The notes under the pieces were generated by a model. The model made no database searches. It was not told where the DNA came from and was given only the letters and a program-made list of their open reading frames with translations. Source: Datura wrightii (lineage: Eukaryota; Streptophyta; Magnoliopsida; Solanales; Solanaceae). From it: a DNA stretch of 64,000 bases. This document shows positions 11,850 to 23,413 of the stretch, piece after piece (the stretch's first letter is position 1; every line of letters starts with the position of its first letter). The DNA is taken from contig JASDFA010000007.1 of assembly GCA_035772735.1 (NCBI GenBank), positions 88,497,501 through 88,561,500 on the forward strand, in the 5' to 3' direction. Both the position numbers and the translations under genes were made by a program.

Positions 11850-13640
11850 CTTACCCCACACTTAAAACCTTGTTCGTCCTCGAACAATACTTTCACATCT
11901 CATGCAATTGAAACCCACGCATAACCAGTTTGGCTCGACCATTCAAGCTACGGCTATACAGATTATTTAGGATAGCAAACCATCAAGAAGACATGCATGG
12001 TATCATCAATACAATGAAGTACACCACATTAAGACCTCCTAACCTCAAGAATCGATTCTCGATCTTGGAGAACTAATGAAAATCAACTGATCAAGACATC
12101 CGACACGAAATTTTATCTCTCGTCAAGCATGTGCCCTTACAACATAAGAGAATTACCCCATTTGCCATCATAAGATTTCCAAAGCACTACGTGTAGGGGT
12201 ATACAATTACAATTTCGCTCTCTCTCCCAAAGAATTCACATGCATCATGTCATGAACCATAAGCTTGCCTCTAGTGTTTTACTCCACTAATATAAGGACG
12301 CGTGATGTAAGATCACGTAGGACTTAATGGGTTGTAATGTAAGCTGAGGAACTAGTCAATACTGGGCTAACCAATAATAGCAACTAGCTTCCCTAGGCAC
12401 TCTTCAATACATCCCACCTTTAGTACGGGCATTGCTTCTTCCTCCATCCTTTCATTCTTGAATTTTCTTCTTTGTTTTTGTTCCCATTTCTTTAAGCACA
12501 TTCGACTTACTAGCAAAGAGTAGTTATGCATCTTTATTTTTTTTCTCATTCATGGATTCTCTTACTCTCTACTATTAATTAATCAATTTCAACAAGTGAA
12601 CCTTTGACCTTTTCTTTAGTTTTCACAACTTCTGCTTTCCTTCAGGTTCACACTTCTCACTCCTTTACACTTTGGGAAAAATATTTTTTTCTTAAGCGCT
12701 TAAGGGTTTTGGATCAAATTCACGGATAATGAAAAGAAGGGATTAAGCTCGGTTTGTACCTCTCAAAGAATAGGCTAAAGGCTCAATGGGCCTAACTAGG
12801 ATGTAACATTCAAGGGAGGTATGATAAGGGAGAAACTTTCAGTTTATTCAAAGAAATACCTACATCCTTTTCTACAATCCACATCCTTCATTTCGTTTAG
12901 TACACACACTAGGCAAGTTCTAGACACTTCACAATAGCATGGAATAGTCGAAACCTCACCTCACACTCATTTCACATGCTCAACTCAAGACATATTCACA
13001 GACTCTTCAATCAGCTAATTACAAGAATTCACTATTAAGCCTCGATCACACCGAATCGAATTCTATGGCCTAGGTATCTCAACATGTTTAACACCTTTGC
13101 ATGTTTTCATATGAATCACCTTTGCATCTTAATACCATGCACAACACGTAACAAGAATTTCGAACCATTAATTAGCGATACGTTTGGGAAACAAACAACA
13201 GAAAGAAGAAAAAAACTACTCCTATCGACTACATTTCCCTTAAGACAGTCGTCATCCATCCATCATAGGGAACAGTCGCTATCTACGACTTCGGTTCAAT
13301 GGGACTATTCTCGTTAAAAGCATCGAAAACAAAAGCCAAGAAACCCAACATAAAAAATTCAACAAAAAATTTTGATAGAAACATCGATAGAAAAAGATAA
13401 AAATATAATTTAAAAAATATTTACACATCATACACAACAGCAACACAACAACAACTCAATATTCATTACAACACCAACATTAATTATAGAACACGAAACA
13501 CAGAGTCACAAGGTCACATTTAGCACAAGCACAACAAACATAAATAAAACATAACCAAAACAACTAGCACCTAACTACTCCCACCCCACACTTAAGCCGA
13601 ACACTGTCCCCAGTGTTCACATAATTTCAAAATATCACAA
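11850..13640 (-). other. 3' noncoding region and polypurine tract of the Athila-like element
   Basis: On the minus strand this ends in TTTTAAGTGTGGGG (11854-11867), a polypurine tract directly before the LTR. A second, similar 'cttaagtgtgggg' lies at about 13585-13597, just after the second ORF. Apart from the hairpin at 13599-13618 I see no supported gene in the 1.8 kb; short ORFs here lack recognisable content. Confidence 0.55.
13599..13618 (-). other. Perfect 8-bp hairpin after the second ORF
   Basis: The arms GAACACTG and CAGTGTTC are exact reverse complements around a 4-nt loop, just upstream (minus sense leftward) of a polypurine-like stretch. The phrase 'aacactg..gacagtgtt' is familiar to me from Athila-type elements, so it is probably a conserved RNA or DNA structure of the family. 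Confidence 0.5.
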
Positions 13641-13673
13641 AGGTTGGGTGGTGAAACTCCCTGATCAATCAAA

Positions 13674-14890
13674 TTATTCAACTTCTTCATCAGGTGCTAG
13701 TGCTTCGTCCCCCATGTTAGAATCGCCCCCGCCGTCCTCGTCCGACTCAACATCTGAGTCCTCCCCGCGTGTCTCCTCATCGGTAGGGACATCATCATCC
13801 ACGGGCTCCACAAATGCAGGCCCCACTCTGCATAAAGCTCGGGCATTCTCGTTGAAAGGGTAATCCAACTCGAGCTGCCACAAGTCATCCTCCATTGCGG
13901 GCCGTCCTCTGATGCGCAGCTTCAACATCTGCATCTCGTACATGTGGGCCATGTACCGATCATCCCGAGCATGTTGCTCGGCTAGTGTGAGCACTGGCCC
14001 AAAAGTAGTGTCAGGTGCCTTGGTTTTGGTGACATCCAAGGCACGCTTGTCGATCTGAGGGATGTAATCTAGGGCCTCCTCCTCAATATTGTGGCCCCTC
14101 AGGAACGTGGTAAGCAGACCACCGAACCTGTATCTATGCCCCTGATGCAGTCGGGCTCTCTTCATGGCGGAGATGATCACCGCCCCCACATTGATTTCCA
14201 ACCCCTTCATCAGGGCATACACCAAGCAAACTCTATCCCAAGTGACATCTGTCATGTGCACCCCCGGGATCAGGCATGAACACACAATCTTCAACCAAAT
14301 CTGGGCCTCCCGGTTCATCTGAGAGTAGGGCAATGTCTGGTGGTAGCCTCTCTCCTTATGCCTGCTCCACCTGGCTATCGATCGAGCTCCATACAAGGTG
14401 CGGCTGATGTCCACATAGGGTGGAGTGATGTTCAGCTGGCGGAGGACACTTGCGTCTGTGTCCCGTGCCCCCAGGATTTCATTCACGTAGTGGGGCTCAA
14501 ATGTGACTACCTGTCCTCTGATGTTTATGGTGTGGCTGCGTAAGGTCGGGTTCCAATTGGCATAGAACACCCGGATAAGATGGAGATTGCACTCCCTGGG
14601 TTCTTCTAAACAGTGTCAATCCTATGTACAATCCGTGGGAATTCCTGTGCCAGTGGTTCCCGAGCTATCTGCTCTTCCGGGAAGTATTTGGTTTCTTTAT
14701 GTTTGGCATACCACTTCTTCCCCTCATCACTCAACCATCTGGTTTCGTATTGTCGTCGTTGACCTCTAGGAACCGCTGGTGCTACTGGAACTGTTGTTCC
14801 CAATCTTACCCTCTTTCTGCTGGCGCCTGATGTGTATGCGCCCTTGCCCTTGTATTGTTGTCCCAACATTATTCCTGTACATTCAAACAT
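13674..14890 (-). pseudogene. Second ORF of the Athila-like element (putative plant transposon protein type), one frameshift
   Basis: Two overlapping open stretches make one protein. The N-terminal part (14890-14606) starts with a basic, glycine-rich region and reads to ...YFPEEQIAREP. The rest (about 14600-13674) reads EECNLHLIRV-type sequence, FYANWNPTLRSHTINIRG, several conserved Trp/His positions, and ends in a strongly acidic tail (DEETRGEDSDVESDEDGG). They are joined only through a one-base shift near 14600-14606. The pattern matches the 'putative plant transposon protein' domain found downstream of pol in Athila-type elements; its function is not established. The plus-strand serine-rich ORF opposite the acidic tail (13648-13863) is a shadow. 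Confidence 0.65.
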
Positions 14891-16063
14891 ACAGTCTCAA
14901 TGTTATTCAAGTCATAATTAGCTACAACTAAGGTTGGGTTTAATTGGATCACCCATCACTTAGTCTTAAGCCACAATCAACACAATTCGATAAGACATTC
15001 ATGATCTTGCCATTCTTAGCATTCAACATGCTTAGTGCATTCATATAATTCGATGGGATAATTACTTTGTACTACTCAGACTTCATATAATGAATAAAAA
15101 TTTCTCCATCGATTCAATTACATCATCATTAGAACTTTGCAATTTTTTCAACAACCTATGTAATTCTCCAATTGCATTCTCCCAAAAATTCCTCTTCTAA
15201 CTTAGCATATTCAACATCAATCTCACTACATTTTACTTCACCCAACGTGCACAACCCAATTTATCAACATTTCAAAGCATTTAGTCTTCTTCCTATTAAA
15301 TCCTCAACCCTAGCTATCAATTTCACAAGAATTTCGACAAAACATGCAACCATTGAGTTAATTTACTCACAACGATGCTATGAACATCATTCAATCATAA
15401 CTCAATTGATTTCAAGTTTATTTCCTACTTAGGGCAAGGTTTAATCACAAAACATGTTCAAGAATCGAAAATTTGAGCAATAATAAAGAAAAATTCAAGA
15501 ACATACCTTTACTTCGATGAAATTGAAGAAAACTCGAAGAAAGTTGATCACTAAGTCCATGTCACGTTGGGGGAGAACGGGATTTTGGGTGTGGGTCGCG
15601 GAGGATTTGAGAAAGTAGAAAAAAAATGAAGGAAATTGGGGTTTAAAAGGGATTTTTCGCGCGGGTTACCCGTTGACCCGAGGTGACCCGACGCGAAATA
15701 ACCCTCAACGTGTCACGGAGGGTAACGTGGAGCACTGCCTCCGTGACGTGGAGCCATCGCGCAGGTATTCTGGAAATTTTAAAAAATTCAGAATACACCT
15801 CAACGTGTCACGGAGGGTAACGCGGAGGCCCTCCTCCGTGACACGGAGCCATCGCACAGGCTCACTTGAATGTGCCAATTTTTATTTTCTTACCTTGAAT
15901 TTTTTCCTTTATGCTTTTTTTGTATTTTTGCCCCCCGTACCACCTGAAAATCATTTCACCACAAGAAATTTATTAGAAATCATAGATTGCAATGCAACAA
16001 TTTTTATTTTTCTTTTTCTTTGTTTTTTTTTCAAATAATTCTACCCTTATATTATAACACATT
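14891..16063 (-). other. Spacer between pol and second ORF, with two GC-rich blocks
   Basis: AT-rich spacer with no supported gene. It contains two copies, about 96 bp apart, of a GC-rich inverted-repeat block ('acgtgtcacggagggtaacg' ... 'cctccgtgacacgg') at about 15708-15760 and 15804-15860. The same kind of block occurs in three LTRs of this window. Confidence 0.55.
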
Positions 16064-16111
16064 CACGGGTTGCCTCCCGTGTAGTGCCTGATTTACCGTC
16101 GCGGCTCGACG
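16064..16111 (-). other. Two GC hairpins just after pol
   Basis: On the minus strand CGTCGAGCCGCGACG (16097-16111) has a 5-bp stem. CACGGGAGGCAACCCGTG (16064-16081) has a 6-bp stem with loop AGGCAA. The word 'ggaggcaaccc' following a GC hairpin is a recurring feature after pol in plant Athila-type elements. The role is unknown to me; a packaging, export or translation signal is a guess. Confidence 0.5.
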
Positions 16112-16124
16112 CTACTCATTCTCA

Positions 16125-19100
16125 ATCATCCTCTAGAGTGGTGGACGTCTTCTCTCGAATAACGTCCTCACCCCAATAATGCTTATATCGTTGCCCGTTC
16201 ACCAAAAATGTGGCACTTCTATCTTCTTACCACAATTCCACTGCCCCGTGTGGGGTCATTCTCACCACTTCAAATGGCCCTAACCACTTGGACCGCAACT
16301 TACCTGGAAAAAGCTTCAATCTTGAATTAAATAACAACACTTTCTGCCCAGGCTCAAAGATCCAATGCACCATATGCCTGTCGTGCCACCTCTTCATTTT
16401 CTCCTTGTAGCATTTGGCACACTTTCATATGCATGCCATCGAAACTCATCTAGTTCGCTGAGTTGCATCAGCCTCTTCTTCACTGCTAGCTCCGGATCCA
16501 TGTTCAACTTTCTCACAGCCCAAAAAGCTCGATGTTCCAGCTCCACAGGCAAATGACATGTCTTTCCATAGACCAATCTATACAGAGAAGTCCCAATGGG
16601 TGTCTTGTATGTAGTTCTATAAGCCCATAACGCATCGTCAAGTTTGCTTGACCAATCAATTCGTTGTGCATTCATTGTCTTCTTTAGAATCTACTTTATC
16701 TCTCTGTTCAACACCTCCACTTGCCCACTAGTTTGGGGATGATACGTTGTTGCTACCTTGTGCCGCACCCCATACTTAGCTAGAAAATTCTTGAAACTCG
16801 CATTCACAAAATGAGCCCCTCCATCATTGATAATAGCTCGGGGTGTCCCGAACCTGGTGAAAATATGCTTTTTCACAAATTTCGTCACCACCTTGTTGTC
16901 ATTCTTGGGACATGCTGTTGCCTCGACCCACTTAGATACATAGTCAACCACTACCAAGATGTAACGATTACCAAATGACGGTGGAAACGGGCCCATGAAG
17001 TCTATTCCCCATACATCAAAAATCTCCACTTCTAATATTTGTTGCAGTGGCATCTCCTGTCTTCTACCAATTGTGCCTGTTCTTTGACATCTATCCCACA
17101 TTTTTACATATGCTATAGAATCTCTGAACAATGTAGGCCAAAAGAAACCTGACTGGAGCACCTTGTGAGCTGTCCGCTCGCCTCCGTGGTGCCCTTCATA
17201 CAATGATGAGTGATAAATCCTCAATACTTCTGTCACCTGGCTCTCTGGGATGCATCGTCTCATCACTTGATCCAGTCCCTACTTAAACAGATATGGCTCA
17301 TCCCAAATGTAATACCTGCAATCATGTCTCAACTTCTTTCTTTGCTGAGTCGTAGCCTCCGATGGGTAGACTCCACTTACCAGCAAATTCTCAATGTCTG
17401 CATACCAAGGGATTTCAGCTTCCCTTATTGCCAAGAGCTGCTCATCTGGGAACTCTTCTTTGATAATATCACCTTCCTCTATATGCAACCGGCTTTCCAA
17501 TCGCGATAGGTGATCTGCCACTTGATTCTCGCTCCCCTTTCTATCCCGAATCTCTAGGTCAAACTCTTGTAGAAATAATATCCATCTGATTAGTCTAGGC
17601 TTTGCATCCTTCTTGTTAAACAGATACCGAATTGCTGCATGATCAGTATACACCACTACTTTAGAACCCACCAAGTAGGACCTGAATTTATCAAATGCGA
17701 ACACCAGTGCTAGCATCTCCTTTTTCGTGACAGTATAATTGACCTGGGCTGCGTCAAGTGTTTTGCTTGCATAATAAATGGAATGAAAAATTTTATTCCT
17801 CCGCTGCCCCAATACAGCTCCTACAGCCACGTCACTTGCATCACACATTAATTCAAATGGTTGCTCCCAATCTGGAGAAATGAGAATAAGCGCTTCTACC
17901 AGCTTCTATTTTAGCTCCTCGAATGCTTTAACACAATCCTCGTCAAACTTGAACTTCAACTCTTTTTCTAGCAACCGGCATATCGGTCTAGAAATTTTAG
18001 AGAAGTTCTTGATGAACCGTATGTAGAACCCTGCATGTCCGAGAAAACTGCGGACCCCCTTCACTGATGCTGGTGGTGGTAGCTTTTTGATCACTTCGAT
18101 CTTTGCACGATTGACTTCCAACCCCTTGCATGACACCTTATTGCCAAGGAAGATACCCTCCTTGACTAAAAAATGGCATTTCTCCCAGTTGAGCACAAGG
18201 TTAGAGTCTTCACATCGAGCTAGCACCCTGTCAAGATTCTGCAAACATGTAGCAAACGAATTACCGAAAACAGAAAAGTCATCCATAAATACCTCGACAA
18301 AATCTTCCACCATATCATGAAAGATCGCAATCATGCATCTCTGGAATGTGGCTGGTGCATTGCATAGATCAAATGGCATCCGCCTGAAAGCATATGTCCC
18401 ATAAGGACATGTAAAAGTGGTCTTCTCCTGATCCTCTGGTGCTATGGCTATTTGGTTATAGCCAGAATATCCATCAAGGAAACAATAATATTCTTGACCT
18501 GCCAGCCTGTCTAAAATCTCATCAATAAAGGGGATAGGATAATGATCTTTCCTGGTGGCCTCATTGAGCTTCCTGTAATCCATGCAAATCCGCCAGCTTG
18601 TGGTTGTGCGTGTGGGAATCAGCTCATTCTTTTCGTTGGTGACTACGGTCATCCCTCCTTTCTTTGAAACACACTGAACGGGGCTAACCCATTCACTTTC
18701 TGAAATGGGATATACCACACCTACATCCAGCCACTTGATCACTTCCTTCCTAACTATATCCTTCTTCGCTGGATTCAGCCTCCGCTGATGTTGTATAGTT
18801 GGCTTTCATCCTTCTTCCATAAAAAGCCTATGTGTGCAAAAAGCTGGATTAATCCCTCTGATGTCCAACATTTGCCAACCCATTGCTTTCTTCCGCCTCT
18901 TGAGGACCACCAATGCATCTCCCACTTGTGCCTCTGTCAGTTCTGCGTAAATGATGACTGGCAAGGTGTCATCTTCCCCCAAAAGTACATACTTCAGATG
19001 TGGAGGCAATGTCTTCAACTCCAATTTTGGTGCCTCCTCAATTGATGGTTTTGGCAATGATTCCAAGGATCTCATCAACGGCTCAAAGTCTCGCTTCCTG

Positions 19101-20050
19101 GGAAACCATTTTGGCTCGTTCAGCGTCTGCACCATCTCATATGTAGCACTGTCTCCAAAATGATTGGAGCCCATCAAGGCTCTCTCCAATGGGTCCTGAG
19201 AGTCAACAATCTGCAGAATTGATTCCTTATTTAGCACATTGATCGTTGATAGCTCCTCATAGATGGTCGGTAGCTTCATGGCCTTATACACATCAAAAAC
19301 CTCTACTTTGTCATGTGCTCGCATGGTTAGCTGCCCAGCAGCCACATCAATCAAAGCTCGCCCGGTTGCCAAGAAAGAACGTCCCAAAATAAATGGGACT
19401 TCCGCATCCGACTCGAAATCCAAGATAATAAAATCCACCGGGAAAATGAGAGAGCCCACTTGCACTAACACGTCCTCCACAATACCATCTGGTCTGGCCA
19501 AAGAACGATCAGCTAGTTGCAAGATCACAGTAGTTGGTCTAGGGCTGCCCAGCCCCAACTTCTTGAACACCGATGTCGGCATCAAGTTTATGCTTGCTCC
19601 CAAATCACATAATCCACGAGCTCGAATACTTTTCCTGATTGTAATATGAATGGTAAAGCTCCCAGGATCCTTGAGCTTTGTCGGCAACCTGTTCTGTATC
19701 CGGGAGGTGCACTCCTCAGTAAGCGCCACCGTAGCATACTCCGTCAATCTGCTTTTTTTTGCTACGATGTCCTTGATATACTTTGCATATTTCGGCACTC
19801 CCTGCAAAAAATCAACCAAAGGTAAATTAATGTGTACTTGTTTCAGCACTTCCATGAACTTCTTAAAGCAAGCTTCTTCCTTGTGCTTCTTTAATCTCTG
19901 AGGGAACGGGGGTGGTGGTCTTTCTGTCTCAGCTGCCTTTTCCTTCCCCCTCACATCATCATGTTCCCCATCTTTTTCCACTGTTCCAGATTGCTGAGGT
20001 GGTCTTTCTGGTTCCACCTCCTTAAGCTGTAGTCCACTCCTTGTGGTCAC
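16125..20050 (-). pseudogene. Athila-like pol: protease, RT, RNase H, integrase, with nonsense codons
   Basis: The order is protease, RT, RNase H, integrase. The protease part (20050-18806) has DLGASINLMPTSVF as active-site region. RT (18742-17906) has FMDDFSVFG near 18283. RNase H (17848-17279) starts MCDASDVAVG and has VYTDHAAIRYLF. Integrase (17266 to about 16125) has an HHCC-type finger in which the first Cys is Trp (KMWDRCQ). Its catalytic residues are present: GIDFMG, INDGG and the Glu of QVEVLNREIK. The pieces from 20050 to 16394 share one frame, separated by stops at 18806-18808, 17906-17908, 17279-17281 and 16691-16693. A shift near 16394 moves the integrase C-terminus (QKVLLFNSRLKLFPGKLRSK region) to another frame, which contains a further stop. 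It would copy element RNA and insert the DNA, but it is dead as it stands. Confidence 0.85.
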
Positions 20051-20137
20051 TGCATTGACCTGCTTGGGGTTTGGGTCAGTATCACTCGGTAGTCCTCCTG
20101 TGGGCCTGGTGTTTTGAGCTCCAGCTAACTGTCCAAA

Positions 20138-21245
20138 CTAATACTCTAACGCCTTTGTAGCTAACTGCTGGTTCTTCATGTCAGCTGCTAATTTCACATA
20201 ATCAGCCTGCATTTGCTCTTGGTTAGCTATTATTGTCTTGAACATATCCTCAATGTTGTTGGGTGGTGGATGAGGTGCATTGTTTCCTCTGTATTGAGAC
20301 TTAAAATTTTGATGCCCCCCTTGATTTCTCTGCACGCCCTGATTCGAACTTTGTCCTTGATGGTTATTACTCCTCCAAGAGAAATTCAGATGATTCCTCC
20401 AATTTGAGTTGTAATTGTTGCCATATTGTTGATTATTATTCCTCTTAACGTTCCCAACAAAATTTACCGAGTCTAGATTGGCACCACAACACTCAGCTGA
20501 GTGTTCACTACTCCCACATACTTCACACCATACCTGATGAACTGTATTGACTGGGGCTTGTGCTTGATTCAAGCTCATACTGCTGAAGTGGGTGTTGAGT
20601 TGATTTTGCAACGCAGCTATCTGTGCAGCTATAACTGTAAAACCATCCACCTCAAAGACTCCTGCCGCTTTCCTTGTTCCTCGTCGTGTTGAGTCCGCAT
20701 TCCATTCTGGATTTCCCTGTGAAATATGATTTAACAAAGTATAAAGCTCCTCATAAGTCTTCTCCAATGTCTGCCCCCCAGCTGCTGAGTCTAACAAAAT
20801 TTTAGTATGTGATTCCAAACCCTCAATGAATGTATGCACCAACATATCACTAGACTGGTGATGATGAGGACAATCCCTTAACATTGACTTGAACCTCTCC
20901 CAAGCTTGATACAAATTCTCACCCTCTCTCTATTTAAAACTTAGAATCTGACTTCTAAGTCTGGCTGTCTTCCCAGATGGAAAGAATCGTATCAAAAACT
21001 TTCTTGCAAGATCATCCCAAGTGGTGATAGAATTAGGTGGTTCAGCTTTCAACCACCTCTTTGCCTCCCCCAATAATGAGAACGGGAATAATATAAGCCT
21101 CACATAGTCGGATGATACTCCAGCGGGAATGTAAGTGTCACTTATCTCCAAAAAGTTTTGGAGATGTTGTTGCGGATCTTCATGAGGGAGACCTGTGAAT
21201 TGCCCGCTGGTATGCAATAACTGCACCATATTCTGTTTAATACTT
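20138..21245 (-). pseudogene. Athila-like gag, 5' truncated
   Basis: Continuous with pol in the same frame. It starts abruptly at KQNMVQLLHTSGQF (about 21245), where Athila gags normally have a longer N-terminus. It contains the retrotransposon gag core (RLILFPFSLLGEAKRWL, TTWDDLARKFLIRFFP), one TAG at 20930-20932, then EAWERFK-like sequence and the zinc knuckle CEVCGSSEHSAECC. A second TAG at 20138-20140 separates it from the protease. Everything upstream of about 21245 is lost; there is a stop in the frame at that point and the similarity ends. Confidence 0.8.
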
Positions 21246-21249
21246 CTTT

Positions 21250-21353
21250 AATGTTAAAAGTATGATTGAAAACAATTGCCAACTTTAATCTTGAATTTCT
21301 AAAATGACAATTATTTTGAGCTACAACAATAGCTGGAATGGATGGAGGGAGTA
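21250..21353. repeat. Truncated Stowaway-type MITE end
   Basis: The segment ends in GGATGGAGGGAG followed by TA (21352-21353), the typical inverted-repeat end and target of Stowaway elements. The opposite end is missing; the truncated gag abuts it on the left. Confidence 0.5.
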
Positions 21354-22756
21354 CTTAAATTTGTTGAAGGCGGGTGGATATATATGTTGAGCTTTGTATT
21401 TTGAAAAGTTGAATAAATAAAATATTACATTAAAAAGGGTAAAATTAAATTCACGTAATTTTCAGTTATATGATTACCACTTTGGTGCAATTTAAAAAGA
21501 ATGTAGTGAGATGTCTTACTTTTAATTCTGGATGGTCCAAAAATCATGCTATTTTTCTAGAAAGAATATTAAATTTCGATAATGATTCATTTTATCTTTC
21601 AGCATTCTATTATATAGACGTAACTCTATTTCCACACTTTAAAGTGAGGGGTAAATATAACATGATTTTTTTCAATGTGAACTATATAAAAATAGGACTA
21701 TTTTTTCTCATTCAATAAGAGCACGACACATGACATTTTAAAGCTGAAAATGAAATTTTAACGAGTGAGGGATAAATATAGCTAGTATTAAAGGGTGAGG
21801 GGTAAATAAAACTCTAAAATATGATTGTAAGAATATATTTATTCTATATCTATACTATATTAAAAGCATAAAGGTCCTTAAAAATATTGGTTGAAATTTA
21901 TCCTTCATTAAAAGACTCTGCAATAGGAAAAAATTGTTATTTAACTACTTTCTTAAATATTTAAAATGTCCCCTATCAACTAACACAAAGAAAAATCAAA
22001 AGTTGGATGGCTATAGAATCGAATCAAAGAGAAACATATGTATCCGTCAGGGTAATAGGCAGAGGCCTGCATTCTCATGGTCTCTACCCAAGTTGATACT
22101 ATGACATAATTGTTATTTAATTATTTTTTAATATATCAAAATTTGAAATCAACTAAAATTTAACTTATTAAATCTTTTCTTATTTAAATTATGTAGGAAA
22201 TTTTAATATTAAGGGCTTTAAATTCAATTAGAATTTTACCATTAATAAATTCTTTTCTTATATGAACATAATAATAAGCATTCCATGTTACTTTTCTTTA
22301 CAAAATTATATAAATAAAAATCATATAGAAGCATTCCGAATTCAACATACGACCTATGCAAAAAATTATGAGGGCAACGTATGTTTTCTAACTCAAATTC
22401 ATATTCGTTCTTAGGACACTAATTTAAAATCATACATTAAAACAAATCGAATAACAAAAAGTACAACTATCATAAATGTTTAAAAATGCACTTTTGCATA
22501 CTTTAATATTCATATTTATTTTACTAAAATTCACCTAAAGTATAATTTTTTAATTAATTTATTAATATTTAGAACATTGAAATTAATTATTCTTTTTCTT
22601 ATTTAAAATACTATGTAGGAAGTCTTAATATTTAAATTTTAAAATCAATTATTATTTTATTTTTAATGAGAAAAAATATTTAAACTCCGTATCATAACTA
22701 TAATATCTTTTATATTATATTTCTCAATATAGAGTTATGAAATTAATTTAAATTTT
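21354..22756. repeat. AT-rich repetitive DNA, possibly Helitron-derived
   Basis: No gene seen. 'gtgaggg(g/a)taaata' recurs near 21645, 21765 and 21797. Near 21847, 'tctatatctatactatatta' resembles Helitron 5' ends in Solanaceae. From 22140 to 22756 there are imperfect repeats of a unit with 'tttcttattt...atgtaggaa.tcttaatattt'. The pararetrovirus lies to the right of this block. Confidence 0.35.
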
Positions 22757-22889
22757 TTAATTTTGTCTTTCTTTATGTGAGCTATGTACGAATTCTTGAT
22801 ATTCTAGAATGAAGTCCCATTGTAAATTTCTAATTTTGTACATTTTTTTTATATATTTTTATTTTGTGTTCTAAATTAGAAACTTTGTA
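22757..22889. repeat. Left copy of the 133-bp duplication flanking the pararetrovirus
   Basis: Identical to 31369-31501 except for one C/T difference (22883 against 31495). It ends six bases (22890-22895) before the viral sequence starts. The partner begins on the very next base after the viral sequence ends. Confidence 0.9.
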
Positions 22890-22895
22890 ATAAAC

Positions 22896-23323
22896 AAGAT
22901 GAACTAGACTTTATTAAAATCAAGAGATTTTATTATGTGAACTTTAAAGATTTAGTGTTAGTATTGATAGCTTGGTTCGGAGATGGTGGTACAGGCGGCA
23001 AGAATACTGTAGATTTTGGATTTGCCTTAGTGGCTACGTACAGTTGCCCGGTGAAAAAGCCCGTTTATTGGAGTTGTTTAGGGCTGTTGTTATCCCGGGG
23101 AGCCCCTAAAAAGGTATCCTGTACACATGGTCTCAAGATCCGACAGTATTCTTTACTCAGACAGGCCCCATGCTTCGGTGAAAGATTACCATACAGTTAT
23201 TAATCTATATACTAAATTTTTATATAAATCAGAAAATAATCTCTCTTTGTTTTGATTCTTGTTTGAAGACAAGAGTATTATTTGGATAAGGTCTATCACC
23301 GTCGAGCGGACTACCGCCGGCAA
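22896..23323 (+). repeat. Left viral terminal repeat (leader copy)
   Basis: 428 bp, collinear and without indels against 30941-31368. I count 11 differences (about 97.4% identity). It ends 18 bp before the primer-binding site. A weak hairpin (TAGGGCT ... AGCCCCTA) lies near 23077-23107. The open frame inside it (22937-23203) has no ATG. Confidence 0.9.
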
Positions 23324-23341
23324 CGACAGATCCTGTCTACA

Positions 23342-23353
23342 TGGTATCAGAGC
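23342..23353 (+). other. Viral minus-strand primer-binding site (initiator-Met tRNA)
   Basis: TGGTATCAGAGC on the plus strand, 60 bp before the ORF1 ATG. By the circular map it lies about 700 bases after the expected transcription start, as in other caulimovirids where this site marks map position 1. Confidence 0.9.
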
Positions 23354-23413
23354 TTAGGAATTGTTTTATGGGATTTAAAGTATGATGGGATTCAACATAG
23401 ATATTTAATTGTT

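Larger units (their letters stand above)
10348..21250 (-). mobile_element. Athila-like Ty3/gypsy element, minus strand, 5' truncated
   Basis: Reading leftward: truncated gag (21245), pol to 16125, hairpin motifs, noncoding spacer, a second ORF (14890-13674), 3' noncoding region, polypurine tract, and 3' LTR (11849-10348). An ORF downstream of pol is the hallmark of Athila-type elements. There is no 5' LTR: similarity stops near 21245, next to a MITE end. The element cannot be autonomous in this state. The pol frame carries nonsense codons but almost no frameshifts. Confidence 0.8.

Noticed and set aside
13648..13863. Serine-rich plus-strand ORF
   Set aside because: Antisense shadow of the acidic tail of the Athila-like second ORF.
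22937..23203. 88-codon open frame in the left viral terminal repeat (and 106 codons in the right copy)
   Set aside because: Neither has an ATG start; they begin at GTG or TTG and lie in the leader between promoter and primer site. Openness in both copies follows from their near identity.
23282..23413. Upstream extension of viral ORF1
   Set aside because: It would place the tRNA primer site inside coding sequence. The ATG at 23414 follows the primer site directly.
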